From: an uncultured Bacilli bacterium
GTDB taxonomy: Bacteria; Bacillota_I; Bacilli_A; RF39; UBA660
Direction: 5' to 3'
Length of the DNA: 13,747 bases
Assembly (NCBI GenBank): GCA_947598425.1
Contig: CANQFH010000021.1
Location: 1-13,747 of the forward strand
Position numbers and translations under genes: made by a program. Numbering within the stretch: the stretch's first letter is position 1; every line of letters starts with the position of its first letter. Under the pieces are notes generated by a model. The model searched no databases and was not told the origin of the DNA. It worked only from the letters and a program-made list of their open reading frames with translations. Positions 1-6,043 of this stretch are shown here, piece after piece.

Positions 1-16
1 TAACAGATTAACCTCT

Positions 17-51
17 ATTATAATTATATATCAATAATCTTAATATAACAA
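17..51 (-). promoter_or_regulatory. Possible promoter for the next downstream gene
   Basis: On the minus strand a TTGTTA element (46-51) is followed after 17 bases by TATAAT (23-28), and a second TATAAT copy lies at 17-22. It sits just after the rpmA terminator and would fire out of the window. In the B. subtilis order the next gene would be spo0B or obg, but nothing of it is visible here. The background is very AT-rich, so a chance match is quite possible. Confidence 0.35.
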
Positions 52-76
52 TTATAAATAATTATTTTCTTATCAT

Positions 77-109
77 AAAAAAAAGCATTTACTATGCTTC
101 GTAAACGCT
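77..109 (-). terminator. Rho-independent terminator of the rplU-prp-rpmA operon
   Basis: On the minus strand, AGCGTTTAC (101-109) pairs with GTAAATGCT (84-92) around an 8-base loop. The stem is 9 bp with one G-U pair, and a run of eight T follows (77-84). The upstream arm and most of the loop are the last codons of rpmA, and the stop codon (92-94) lies at the loop/stem junction, so the gene end doubles as the terminator. Confidence 0.8.
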
Positions 110-376
110 TACTTTCTTTTTATCTCTACCTAATCTTTCAAATTTAACTATACCATCAATTTTACTAAATAAAGTATGATCTTTACCCATTCCTACATTA
201 GTACCTGGATAAATTTTAGTACCTCTTTGACGATAAATAATAGATCCGGCAGTACAAAGTTGTCCATCACTAAGTTTAGCACCTAATCTACGACCTCTTG
301 AATCACGACCGTTATCTGTAGATGATTGACCTTTTTTATGGGCAAATCTTTGAATATTTAATCTAATAAATAACAT
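92..376 (-). CDS. rpmA: 50S ribosomal protein L27, with cleavable N-terminal extension
   Basis: Large-subunit ribosomal protein of 94 residues, whose N-terminal tail reaches the peptidyl-transferase centre. The L27 core is clear: AHKKG at residues 12-16, then GRDSRGRRLGAKLSDGQ and GTNVGMGKDHTLF. The first 11 residues (MLFIRLNIQRF) match the Firmicute-type extension that the protease Prp removes just before the alanine of A-H-K-K-G. The gene for Prp lies immediately upstream with only two bases between them. It is the last gene of the rplU-prp-rpmA operon, and its 3' end forms part of the terminator. Stop codon is TAG. Confidence 0.97.
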   Translation of the reverse strand: MLFIRLNIQRFAHKKGQSSTDNGRDSRGRRLGAKLSDGQLCTAGSIIYRQRGTKIYPGTNVGMGKDHTLFSKIDGIVKFERLGRDKKKVSVYEA

Positions 377-378
377 TG

Positions 379-672
379 CTATTCTCCTTTACTAATATTT
401 ATATTTTTGGGATATTGTTCTTCTAAATCTTTTAATAAACAATACATATTATCTATTAATTTATTAACTATTTCATTATCTTTTAAGACTTCAATAATAA
501 AATCTTTATTATCAGTATACTTTATTGCCCTACTATCGATATTTAATATCGCATTAACAGTAGTATAAATTATACTAGATACACTAGCACAAACAATATC
601 ATTACCATAATTATTAAAATTAGCATGACCACTAATCTTAATATATTTCTTTTTAAATTCTCCTCTTATCAT
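379..672 (-). CDS. prp: Ribosomal-processing cysteine protease Prp (YsxB family)
   Basis: A 97-residue protein in the invariant Firmicute position between rplU and rpmA. Family knowledge: Prp is a small cysteine protease that trims the N-terminal extension of L27, a step needed for ribosome function in organisms that carry the extension. The expected catalytic pair is visible: His16 in ISGHANFN and Cys28 in GNDIVCASVS. This matches the G-H-A...D-I-V-C-A-x-V-S layout of the family. It lies two bases from rplU upstream and two bases from rpmA downstream, so it is certainly co-transcribed. Nothing is missing or truncated. Confidence 0.93.
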   Translation of the reverse strand: MIRGEFKKKYIKISGHANFNNYGNDIVCASVSSIIYTTVNAILNIDSRAIKYTDNKDFIIEVLKDNEIVNKLIDNMYCLLKDLEEQYPKNINISKGE

Positions 673-674
673 AA

Positions 675-974
675 TTATTTGTTAATTTTAGTTACAACAA
701 GTTTAGTATATGGTTGTCTATGTCCTTGTTTTTTACGATATTTCTTTTTAGGTCTATATTTGAAAACAATGATTTTCTTATTTTTACCATGTTTTTCTAC
801 TTTACATTCAACACTAGCGCCTTTAACTGTTGGATTACCAGCTTTACCATCTACAAATAAAACTTCATCAAATTTAACTGTAGATCCAGCTTCAGCATCT
901 AATTTTTCAACATAAATAACGTCGCCTTCAGAAACATAATATTGTTTTCCACCTGTTACAAATACTGCTTTCAT
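675..974 (-). CDS. rplU: 50S ribosomal protein L21
   Basis: A 99-residue large-subunit protein that binds 23S rRNA. The family is recognised from the N-terminal MKAVFVTGGKQYYVSEGD, the central ECKVEKHGKNKKIIVFKY and the basic KKKYRKKQGHRQPYT segment near the C-terminus. The start at 974 is preceded by a strong Shine-Dalgarno (AAGGAGG). It is the first gene of the rplU-prp-rpmA operon, with its own promoter and an L21-type autoregulatory leader upstream. Length is normal for the family. Confidence 0.97.
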   Translation of the reverse strand: MKAVFVTGGKQYYVSEGDVIYVEKLDAEAGSTVKFDEVLFVDGKAGNPTVKGASVECKVEKHGKNKKIIVFKYRPKKKYRKKQGHRQPYTKLVVTKINK

Positions 975-999
975 TTCATACCTCCTTATATTTTTATTA

Positions 1000-1071
1000 A
1001 GTCGCGCCCTTAAGGTGTTATCTAACTTCTAACCTTTTCAGTGCGGTTTTTTAAGAAATGAACTTAAAAAC
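1000..1071 (-). ncRNA. L21 ribosomal protein leader (5' UTR autoregulatory element)
   Basis: The transcript between the promoter and rplU carries the conserved blocks of the Firmicute L21 leader: ACCGCAC (1041-1047) and, further on, the ACACCTTAAGGGCGCGAC block (1001-1018), with AAGGT...ACCTT pairing between them. Known L21 leaders are thought to bind L21 and repress the operon. The GC-rich islands stand out from the AT-rich surroundings and do not belong to any open frame. The exact 5' boundary is inferred from the promoter. Confidence 0.8.
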
Positions 1072-1077
1072 AATTAA

Positions 1078-1106
1078 ATTTTACCAAAAAACCCTCTATT
1101 TGTCAA
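1078..1106 (-). promoter_or_regulatory. Sigma-A promoter of the rplU operon
   Basis: Minus-strand TTGACA (1101-1106), exactly 17 bases, then TAAAAT (1078-1083). The -35 hexamer lies inside the last codons of spoIVFB and the -10 just after its stop. Predicted start of transcription is near 1071, about 97 bases upstream of the rplU ATG, which leaves room for the L21 leader. Confidence 0.8.
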
Positions 1107-1854
1107 ATAACTTATCTCTTATTTTATCTTTCTCTTTAATATAGTGATTATTTTCTTTAAAATAATGCAAAACATTTTTTCTTAAATCTCGAATACTTTT
1201 AGTATTATTATCTATCTTATGATATTCAAAATCATCTAAATATCTTTCTAATAAAAATCTTTTTTCTAAATATAGATAATTTTTATAATATATAAATACT
1301 TCATATATTAAAAAAGTAATAATAAAATAATTATCTATTTTATATATATAATTTATAAATATAAATATTACTAATATAATTAAAGATATATATAAATTAA
1401 GGTAATATGCTAAATGATAAGAAAAGAATTTTTCTAATAATAAATGGAATATTTTATTACCATCTAAAGGTATTATAGGTAATATATTAAATAAAATTAA
1501 AATAATACTATAAGATATAAATAAATTATAAGTAATAATATTCAAATTATTTCTAAATAGATATAAAATAAATATTAATAATAATTGACTAATAAAACCT
1601 CCACATGCAATTAAAAGTTCTTTATTAATATTAGAATTAATTTTATTATTAATCGTGGTATATCCTCCAAAGGGAAAGAATTCAACTTTAACAATATCAT
1701 AAGCAAATAATTTAATAAAAAATAAATGCCCCAATTCATGAATAAAGCAGATAGTAAAAATAATTAAAATATTTTTAATATAACCACATAGAAAACAGAT
1801 TAAAAAGAAAATATATGTAGTTATATTAATTTTAAACTTAGATAATATCTTCAT
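1096..1854 (-). CDS. spoIVFB: SpoIVFB-like intramembrane metalloprotease (site-2 protease, M50)
   Basis: A 252-residue polytopic membrane zinc protease. Family knowledge: SpoIVFB in the outer forespore membrane cuts pro-sigma-K during sporulation. The zinc site HELGH is at residues 39-43 inside a membrane segment, and the third ligand is the aspartate (about residue 131) in LPIIPLDG. Both positions are close to those of B. subtilis SpoIVFB. Several hydrophobic segments occupy residues 10-175, followed by a hydrophilic tail rich in Lys and Asp where SpoIVFB has its CBS domain; the tail here is short (about 65 residues), so a full CBS domain is doubtful. The start overlaps spoIVFA by 17 bases and rplU follows, as in Bacillus. 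Whether it acts on sigma-K or another membrane substrate cannot be decided from this window. Confidence 0.88.
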   Translation of the reverse strand: MKILSKFKINITTYIFFLICFLCGYIKNILIIFTICFIHELGHLFFIKLFAYDIVKVEFFPFGGYTTINNKINSNINKELLIACGGFISQLLLIFILYLFRNNLNIITYNLFISYSIILILFNILPIIPLDGNKIFHLLLEKFFSYHLAYYLNLYISLIILVIFIFINYIYKIDNYFIITFLIYEVFIYYKNYLYLEKRFLLERYLDDFEYHKIDNNTKSIRDLRKNVLHYFKENNHYIKEKDKIRDKLFDK

Positions 1855-2446
1855 AATTTAAATATTGACCATCTTTTTCCAATACTAAATATATAAAATT
1901 ATCTAAAGATTCTCCAATTAAAGTTTCTTTTTCTAAATAATCATATAAGTTAACACTAACATTAGTAATACCACCATACCAATAATCAATACCATCATTA
2001 CCTTGAATAATTAAAGTATTACCATAACCTTCTTTTTCACCCACAAAGACAACTATACCACCACATAACAAAGAAACAGGACTTCCCTTAGTCATTTCTA
2101 TTTTCACACCATCTAAATAATTACTATATTTACCAGTTTTAATATCATCATTAGAAAATACTAAATCACTATTATTACTACCATCAGGAATAATACTTCC
2201 AAATTTATCTTGATACCATTTATTAATCTTCGTAAATTGTAAATTATCTTCTAAAAGATATTGCTCTACTAATAATAAATTATTTTCATCTAATTTCATA
2301 AAGATACAAATACTTAAAAATAAAATAATACTTAATAATACTCTAGTTATTAAATTTTTTAGATATTTTATTTTATTATTCATATTTTTATTACTATTAT
2401 AATATTTATTAATTTTATTACTAGTAAATGCAAAGTCTTCTTTCAT
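1838..2446 (-). CDS. spoIVFA: SpoIVFA-like membrane protein with degenerate LytM/M23 domain
   Basis: Partner and regulator of SpoIVFB in the sporulation membrane complex, assigned from domain layout and position. It has a short cytoplasmic N-terminus, one membrane segment (about residues 30-48) and a C-terminal LytM-like fold recognisable from GYGNTLIIQG, YWYGGI and LEKETLIGES. The zinc-binding histidines of active M23 peptidases are absent, as in known SpoIVFA, so it should be a non-catalytic binding domain. I chose the ATG at 2446 (202 residues) because GGTGA lies 5 bases upstream. A GTG at 2455 in frame would add three residues but has no ribosome site. It overlaps spoIVFB, implying translational coupling. 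Confidence 0.83.
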   Translation of the reverse strand: MKEDFAFTSNKINKYYNSNKNMNNKIKYLKNLITRVLLSIILFLSICIFMKLDENNLLLVEQYLLEDNLQFTKINKWYQDKFGSIIPDGSNNSDLVFSNDDIKTGKYSNYLDGVKIEMTKGSPVSLLCGGIVVFVGEKEGYGNTLIIQGNDGIDYWYGGITNVSVNLYDYLEKETLIGESLDNFIYLVLEKDGQYLNYEDII

Positions 2447-2479
2447 CTTCTTCACCAGTAAATTATATTCTAATTAAGT

Positions 2480-3427
2480 TTATTTAATTCTTTTATATAA
2501 CATCGCACTATTAACTTTATGATATGTTAAACTTGGAAAAGTTACAATATCATCACTAATTTGTTCTCTAAATTCATTAACAGTTATATTAGTTTGATAT
2601 AATAAATGTTCTCTCGTAAAATGTTCTGTATTATATAAAAATATATATTTTAAATACATAATACCCTCAGGATTCATTAAATTATCTAGACTATCTATAT
2701 AATCTTTAAGTAACTCTATATTATAATTAAATCCCCAGGTATCGATAAAATAATCCATAATATTTGATAAATATAACATATCATATTTATTTTTAAAGAC
2801 ATCTTTTAACTCCAAACCATTACAATTAGTAAAAGTAACATTACTATTAGGAATATTTTTCTTAAGTTTATTATAAGATCTTTCATTTTCTAAGTAATTT
2901 AAACCATATTTAATATTTTTAATATTACCAATACCTATAGTTATTAAATCAAATAAATTTAAATTAGTATGATATTGGGATTGAATAGAATAATTATAAT
3001 TAATAATATCTTGCCAAAAAGCTTGATATTTTGTATCTATATAGGGAATTAAATCTAATAATATTGAAGTTAATTCTTCTAAAGATGTTTGGGGGTTAGT
3101 TAAAATATTAATAATATCAATAAATTCTTGATAATTATATTTTAATATTAAAGCTTTTTTTAAAGCTATAAAATATATAGTAAAAGCATTAGTGTCAAAA
3201 GAATCAATATTAAGAACGCCATTATGAATTAAAGAGAAAATCATATCTCCACCAGCAGAGATAACTAAAGCTTTATCAATATCTTTTTTCGTATCTATAA
3301 AACCTTTAATATTTTCATTAGTCCAAAAATAAACCTTTTGACCATTAGTAAAATGCTCTCCCAAAAAGTAAGATTTATTTCTTTTTACTTGTTCTGTTAT
3401 TAAATATTTTAAAATATCATTCATCAT
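2480..3427 (-). CDS. DUF3419/BtaA-like SAM-dependent transferase, paralog A
   Basis: A soluble 315-residue protein that resembles DUF3419 (BtaA-type, class I methyltransferase fold that uses S-adenosylmethionine, in BtaA to move a 3-amino-3-carboxypropyl group onto diacylglycerol). Signs are a motif-I-like strand/loop ALVISAGGD (53-61), an acidic end of strand 2 in IDSFDTN (74-80), the following LKKALILKYNYQEF helix, and YDMLYLSNIMDYF (215-227) at the strand-4 position. It ends in SAMLYKRIK, shared with its neighbour. It has its own near-perfect promoter and a strong ribosome site (AAGGGGG, 5 bases before the ATG); an ATG three bases later is an alternative start. It sits between paralog B and spoIVFA, where minCD occur in Bacillus. 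The actual substrate is unknown. Confidence 0.65.
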   Translation of the reverse strand: MMNDILKYLITEQVKRNKSYFLGEHFTNGQKVYFWTNENIKGFIDTKKDIDKALVISAGGDMIFSLIHNGVLNIDSFDTNAFTIYFIALKKALILKYNYQEFIDIINILTNPQTSLEELTSILLDLIPYIDTKYQAFWQDIINYNYSIQSQYHTNLNLFDLITIGIGNIKNIKYGLNYLENERSYNKLKKNIPNSNVTFTNCNGLELKDVFKNKYDMLYLSNIMDYFIDTWGFNYNIELLKDYIDSLDNLMNPEGIMYLKYIFLYNTEHFTREHLLYQTNITVNEFREQISDDIVTFPSLTYHKVNSAMLYKRIK

Positions 3428-3450
3428 AACAACCCCCTTGAATGGCTAAT

Positions 3451-3479
3451 ATTATACTACTTTACATCATATATGTCAA
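3451..3479 (-). promoter_or_regulatory. Consensus sigma-A promoter for paralog A-spoIVFA-spoIVFB
   Basis: Minus-strand TTGACA (3474-3479), exactly 17 bases, then TATAAT (3451-3456): both hexamers match the consensus perfectly. It starts one base after the stop of paralog B and points at paralog A. Predicted transcription start is near 3444, about 17 bases before the ATG at 3427. Confidence 0.88.
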
Positions 3480-3480
3480 A

Positions 3481-4455
3481 TTACTTGATTCTTTTATACA
3501 TCATGGCACTTTTAATATTAGAAAGATTTAAATGGGGGAAAGTAATAATACTACTTTGTGATGCTTCAATAAATGTCAGTAAATCTATCTTACTATCGAA
3601 TAAAACATCTTGTTGTAATACTAAGTTAGCTTCTTCTGTAAAATCACATAATTGATAAGCAAATAAATAATCTATTAATAATAAACCATCTTTATTTAAT
3701 AATTTAGATATCCTCGTAACATAATTTAGGGCATCATTAATATTAAATTCTTTTAAATGATAAGGATAAAAATAATCCATGATATTTGATAAATATACTA
3801 AATCATATGGGTTAGAAAAATTATCATTTAACAAAAGGCCATTACAATTAGTAAAGGTAATATTACTTAATAATAGATTACATCTCAATTTATTATACTC
3901 TTCTTCATTTTTTAAATAATCTAATTTATACAATATATCTACTCGATAATAATTCAAAGTTAACATTAATAATAAATTTAAATGAGTATGGCACTCTTTT
4001 TGTAAGAAATAATTATAATCAACTATCTCATACCAAAAATGACGATATTCACTATCCATATAAGGTATTAAATCTAATATAATAATACTCAATTCTTCTA
4101 CTGATATATTATAATTTTTTAGTTTAGTAACAATATCTTTAAAATCTTGATAATTATATTTTAAAATTAAAGCTTTTTTTAATCCTAAAGTAAAATAATT
4201 AGCCATGTTATTAGTATCAAAAGTATCAATATTAAGAAGACCTTTATTTAATAAAGAAAATAATAAATCTCCACTACTTAAAACTATTAAGGCACGTGAA
4301 GGATCTTCCAATAAATTTATGAAACCCCGAATATTCTCATTAGTCCAAAAATAAGTTTTTTGATAATTAGCAAATAAATCACCATATAACATGATTTCAT
4401 TATCCATAACTTGTCTTTTAATTAATTCTTTTACTTCTAAATAATCACTTTTCAT
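3481..4455 (-). CDS. DUF3419/BtaA-like SAM-dependent transferase, paralog B
   Basis: A 324-residue tandem paralog of the preceding protein. Nearly identical blocks are YFWTNENIRGFI (35-46), LLNIDTFDTN (73-82), LKKALILKYNYQDF (92-105), LDLIPYMDSEYRHFW, TFTNCNGL, YDLVYLSNIMDYF and the C-terminal KSAMMYKRIK, with divergent stretches between. The motif-I region reads ALIVLSSGD (55-63). Assignment to the DUF3419 fold rests on the same signs as paralog A. The likely ATG at 4455 lacks a recognisable Shine-Dalgarno. A TATAAT (4467-4472) lies only 11 bases upstream without a good -35, so it may be nearly leaderless or simply read from the mreCD transcript. It follows mreD by 24 bases. Duplicate genes kept side by side but diverged suggest separate substrates or a heterodimer. 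Confidence 0.65.
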   Translation of the reverse strand: MKSDYLEVKELIKRQVMDNEIMLYGDLFANYQKTYFWTNENIRGFINLLEDPSRALIVLSSGDLLFSLLNKGLLNIDTFDTNNMANYFTLGLKKALILKYNYQDFKDIVTKLKNYNISVEELSIIILDLIPYMDSEYRHFWYEIVDYNYFLQKECHTHLNLLLMLTLNYYRVDILYKLDYLKNEEEYNKLRCNLLLSNITFTNCNGLLLNDNFSNPYDLVYLSNIMDYFYPYHLKEFNINDALNYVTRISKLLNKDGLLLIDYLFAYQLCDFTEEANLVLQQDVLFDSKIDLLTFIEASQSSIITFPHLNLSNIKSAMMYKRIK

Positions 4456-4479
4456 AACGGTATGTTATTATACACTTAG

Positions 4480-4878
4480 TTAATATAATTTTCTAGTCTT
4501 AACTAAAGAAAAAGATAAAATATAAAAGATAATATTAATGAATAAATTACTACCTATTAATATTAAGATATACTCTATATTATTTAAATTAAATAAATTA
4601 GTTAATATGATAAATATTATATAATTATAGATAGTAAAAAAGATAAAATTAAGAAGATTATTTTTATTTAAATCTTTAAATATCTGATTACAAAAATACA
4701 TAATACTTAAAATAATAATATGAATATAATAAGTTTTAAAAATAATTAAATCTAATATTAAACCTGTTAATAAATAATATTTATAAGTTTTATTATATAA
4801 ATAGATAATAAAGAAATAAGAAGTATATATCGTATAATTATTAATTAAAATATCTAATAATAGTAATAAATATATCAT
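4480..4878 (-). CDS. mreD: MreD-like rod-shape membrane protein
   Basis: A 132-residue, almost entirely hydrophobic protein with about four or five membrane segments. It is rich in Ile, Leu, Tyr and Phe with few charges until the KTRKLY tail. Sequence alone is not diagnostic. The call rests on size, topology and a 4-base ATGA overlap with mreC upstream, the usual mreCD arrangement. MreD is a membrane partner of MreC in the elongation machinery that directs side-wall peptidoglycan synthesis. It is somewhat shorter than typical MreD (about 160-170 residues). Confidence 0.8.
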   Translation of the reverse strand: MIYLLLLLDILINNYTIYTSYFFIIYLYNKTYKYYLLTGLILDLIIFKTYYIHIIILSIMYFCNQIFKDLNKNNLLNFIFFTIYNYIIFIILTNLFNLNNIEYILILIGSNLFINIIFYILSFSLVKTRKLY

Positions 4879-5516
4879 AATGTCTCCTTAATAATTGTCA
4901 CATAATTAATTTTTTTAATATCTAATTTATAATCTACAGTTATGATTTTCTCAATATTTTTATGATCTAATTGAATATCTTTAACTGTTCCAATATAAAT
5001 ATTTTCAGCTAAATTTCCTAACCCTGAAGTATAAATATTATCACCAATATTAATATTACTATAATTAGAAATATTACTAACAACTAGTTTATTATCTTTA
5101 GATTCTAAAACCCCAATAGAATCATTTACTTTAACCGATATTTTACTATCCTTATTAGTAATTAATTTCACAATACTCGAAGTATCTGCTACTTTAGATA
5201 TTACTCCCACTAAAGTATTATCATAAACAACAGGATATTTATCTAAATCATAATCTAACCCTCCTCTTATAGTTATTTCATTAATATAATTATATATATC
5301 TTTATAAATAATATAAGAATTTAAATAACTAGCATCATAAATATAATCAATAGAGCTAAATTCTAAAAGATCATTATATTTATCAGCAGTTATTTGACAC
5401 TTTAATGGAGTATATAAATTATCTTCAATTAAAAATAAATTATAGATATTATCTTTAAAAAGAATAATTATAAATAATATTAAAAATAAATAATTATCTA
5501 ATAATAATTTTTTCAT
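4875..5516 (-). CDS. mreC: Rod-shape-determining protein MreC
   Basis: A single-pass membrane protein (segment about residues 5-20) with an extracytoplasmic beta domain, which scaffolds the elongation complex. Recognisable MreC blocks are PVVYDNTLVGVISKV, VKLITNKDSKISVKV, GVLESKDNKLVVSNIS, the signature GDNIYTSGLGNLAENIYIGTV and the closing NYVTIIKE. At 213 residues it is short: the coiled coil that usually follows the membrane segment is reduced to about 50-60 residues with no clear heptads. It overlaps the upstream SPOR-like gene and mreD downstream by ATGA in both cases. No mreB lies beside it, so MreB, if present, is encoded elsewhere. Confidence 0.9.
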   Translation of the reverse strand: MKKLLLDNYLFLILFIIILFKDNIYNLFLIEDNLYTPLKCQITADKYNDLLEFSSIDYIYDASYLNSYIIYKDIYNYINEITIRGGLDYDLDKYPVVYDNTLVGVISKVADTSSIVKLITNKDSKISVKVNDSIGVLESKDNKLVVSNISNYSNINIGDNIYTSGLGNLAENIYIGTVKDIQLDHKNIEKIITVDYKLDIKKINYVTIIKETL

Positions 5517-5947
5517 ATGGCTATACTTTCTAAATAAAGATTTAAAATGCTTTCATTAACAGGTTTAAATACTAAATTACTATCACTATTTTTAATTACT
5601 TCTTCATAATTATTTAAAGTATTATAAAAACTTCTATCAACATTAATAGTATTAATATATACATTAATATCTTCATCTTCATAATAATTTAGCATTTTAT
5701 TAACTAAATCTAAATCTTTATATAAAGCTAAATATATTTTATATAAATTATCTTCTTCTACTATAATTCCAGTATTTAATTTAGATTGTTTATCATATGC
5801 CATTTCCCTACTAGTGAATTCTCCACCAGATAGAACATAGATTGTATAATTATTACTACCAAATAAATTCTCTTTATTTAAAACTACTATTGTAAATATA
5901 AAACCCAAGCTTATAGATAGCAACATTAAGATAAGCATTTTCTTCAT
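5513..5947 (-). CDS. Membrane-anchored SPOR-like protein in the spoIIB position
   Basis: A 144-residue protein with an N-terminal membrane anchor (about residues 5-23) and an extracytoplasmic domain. Residues about 34-100 fit the SPOR pattern: YTIYVLSGGEFTSREMAYDKQSKL, then IIVEEDNLYKIYLALYKD, then a second helix and VYINTINV. SPOR domains bind denuded peptidoglycan at division or sporulation septa. In B. subtilis spoIIB (also a SPOR protein) lies between the valS/folC end and mreBCD, the same place as here, so a SpoIIB-like role is a reasonable inference. Sequence similarity is too weak to fix the name. A GGTGA ribosome site precedes the ATG, and the TGA stop overlaps the mreC start. Confidence 0.6.
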   Translation of the reverse strand: MKKMLILMLLSISLGFIFTIVVLNKENLFGSNNYTIYVLSGGEFTSREMAYDKQSKLNTGIIVEEDNLYKIYLALYKDLDLVNKMLNYYEDEDINVYINTINVDRSFYNTLNNYEEVIKNSDSNLVFKPVNESILNLYLESIAI

Positions 5948-5967
5948 ACCATCACCAATTATAATAT

Positions 5968-5995
5968 AACATAAACTATTTAAAATAATTGTCAG
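5968..5995 (-). promoter_or_regulatory. Possible promoter of the SPOR-mreCD operon
   Basis: Minus-strand CTGACA (5990-5995), 16 bases, TATGTT (5968-5973), in the only intergenic space upstream of the SPOR-like gene and just after the valS terminator. A TATAAT at 5958-5963 also exists but is too close to the start codon to leave room for the ribosome site. Confidence 0.42.
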
Positions 5996-6008
5996 ATTAT
6001 AGTATATG

Positions 6009-6043
6009 AAAAAGAAGAATTAACTTAACTTAGCTAATTCTTC
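6009..6043 (-). terminator. Terminator at the end of valS, overlapping its coding sequence
   Basis: Minus-strand GAAGAATTA (6035-6043) pairs perfectly over 9 bp with TAATTCTTC (6014-6022), followed by TTTTT (6009-6013). The 5' arm and loop are the last valS codons, and the TAA stop (6020-6022) is inside the 3' arm. Confidence 0.72.

Noticed and set aside
625..915. Plus-strand open frames at 625-915, 3473-3655, 7232-7447, 10086-10280 and 12206-12409
   Set aside because: Each lies opposite a well-supported minus-strand gene (rplU/prp, paralog B, valS, the WG-like pair), lacks a ribosome site and has low-complexity or mirror-type composition.
1838..2446. SpoIVFA as an active M23 peptidase
   Set aside because: The zinc ligands (HxxxD and HxH) are not present; only the fold blocks remain.
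4875..5516. Mycoplasma-type code (TGA = Trp)
   Set aside because: TGA ends the SPOR-like gene and mreC in tidy ATGA overlaps with the next start, and tryptophans are encoded by TGG.
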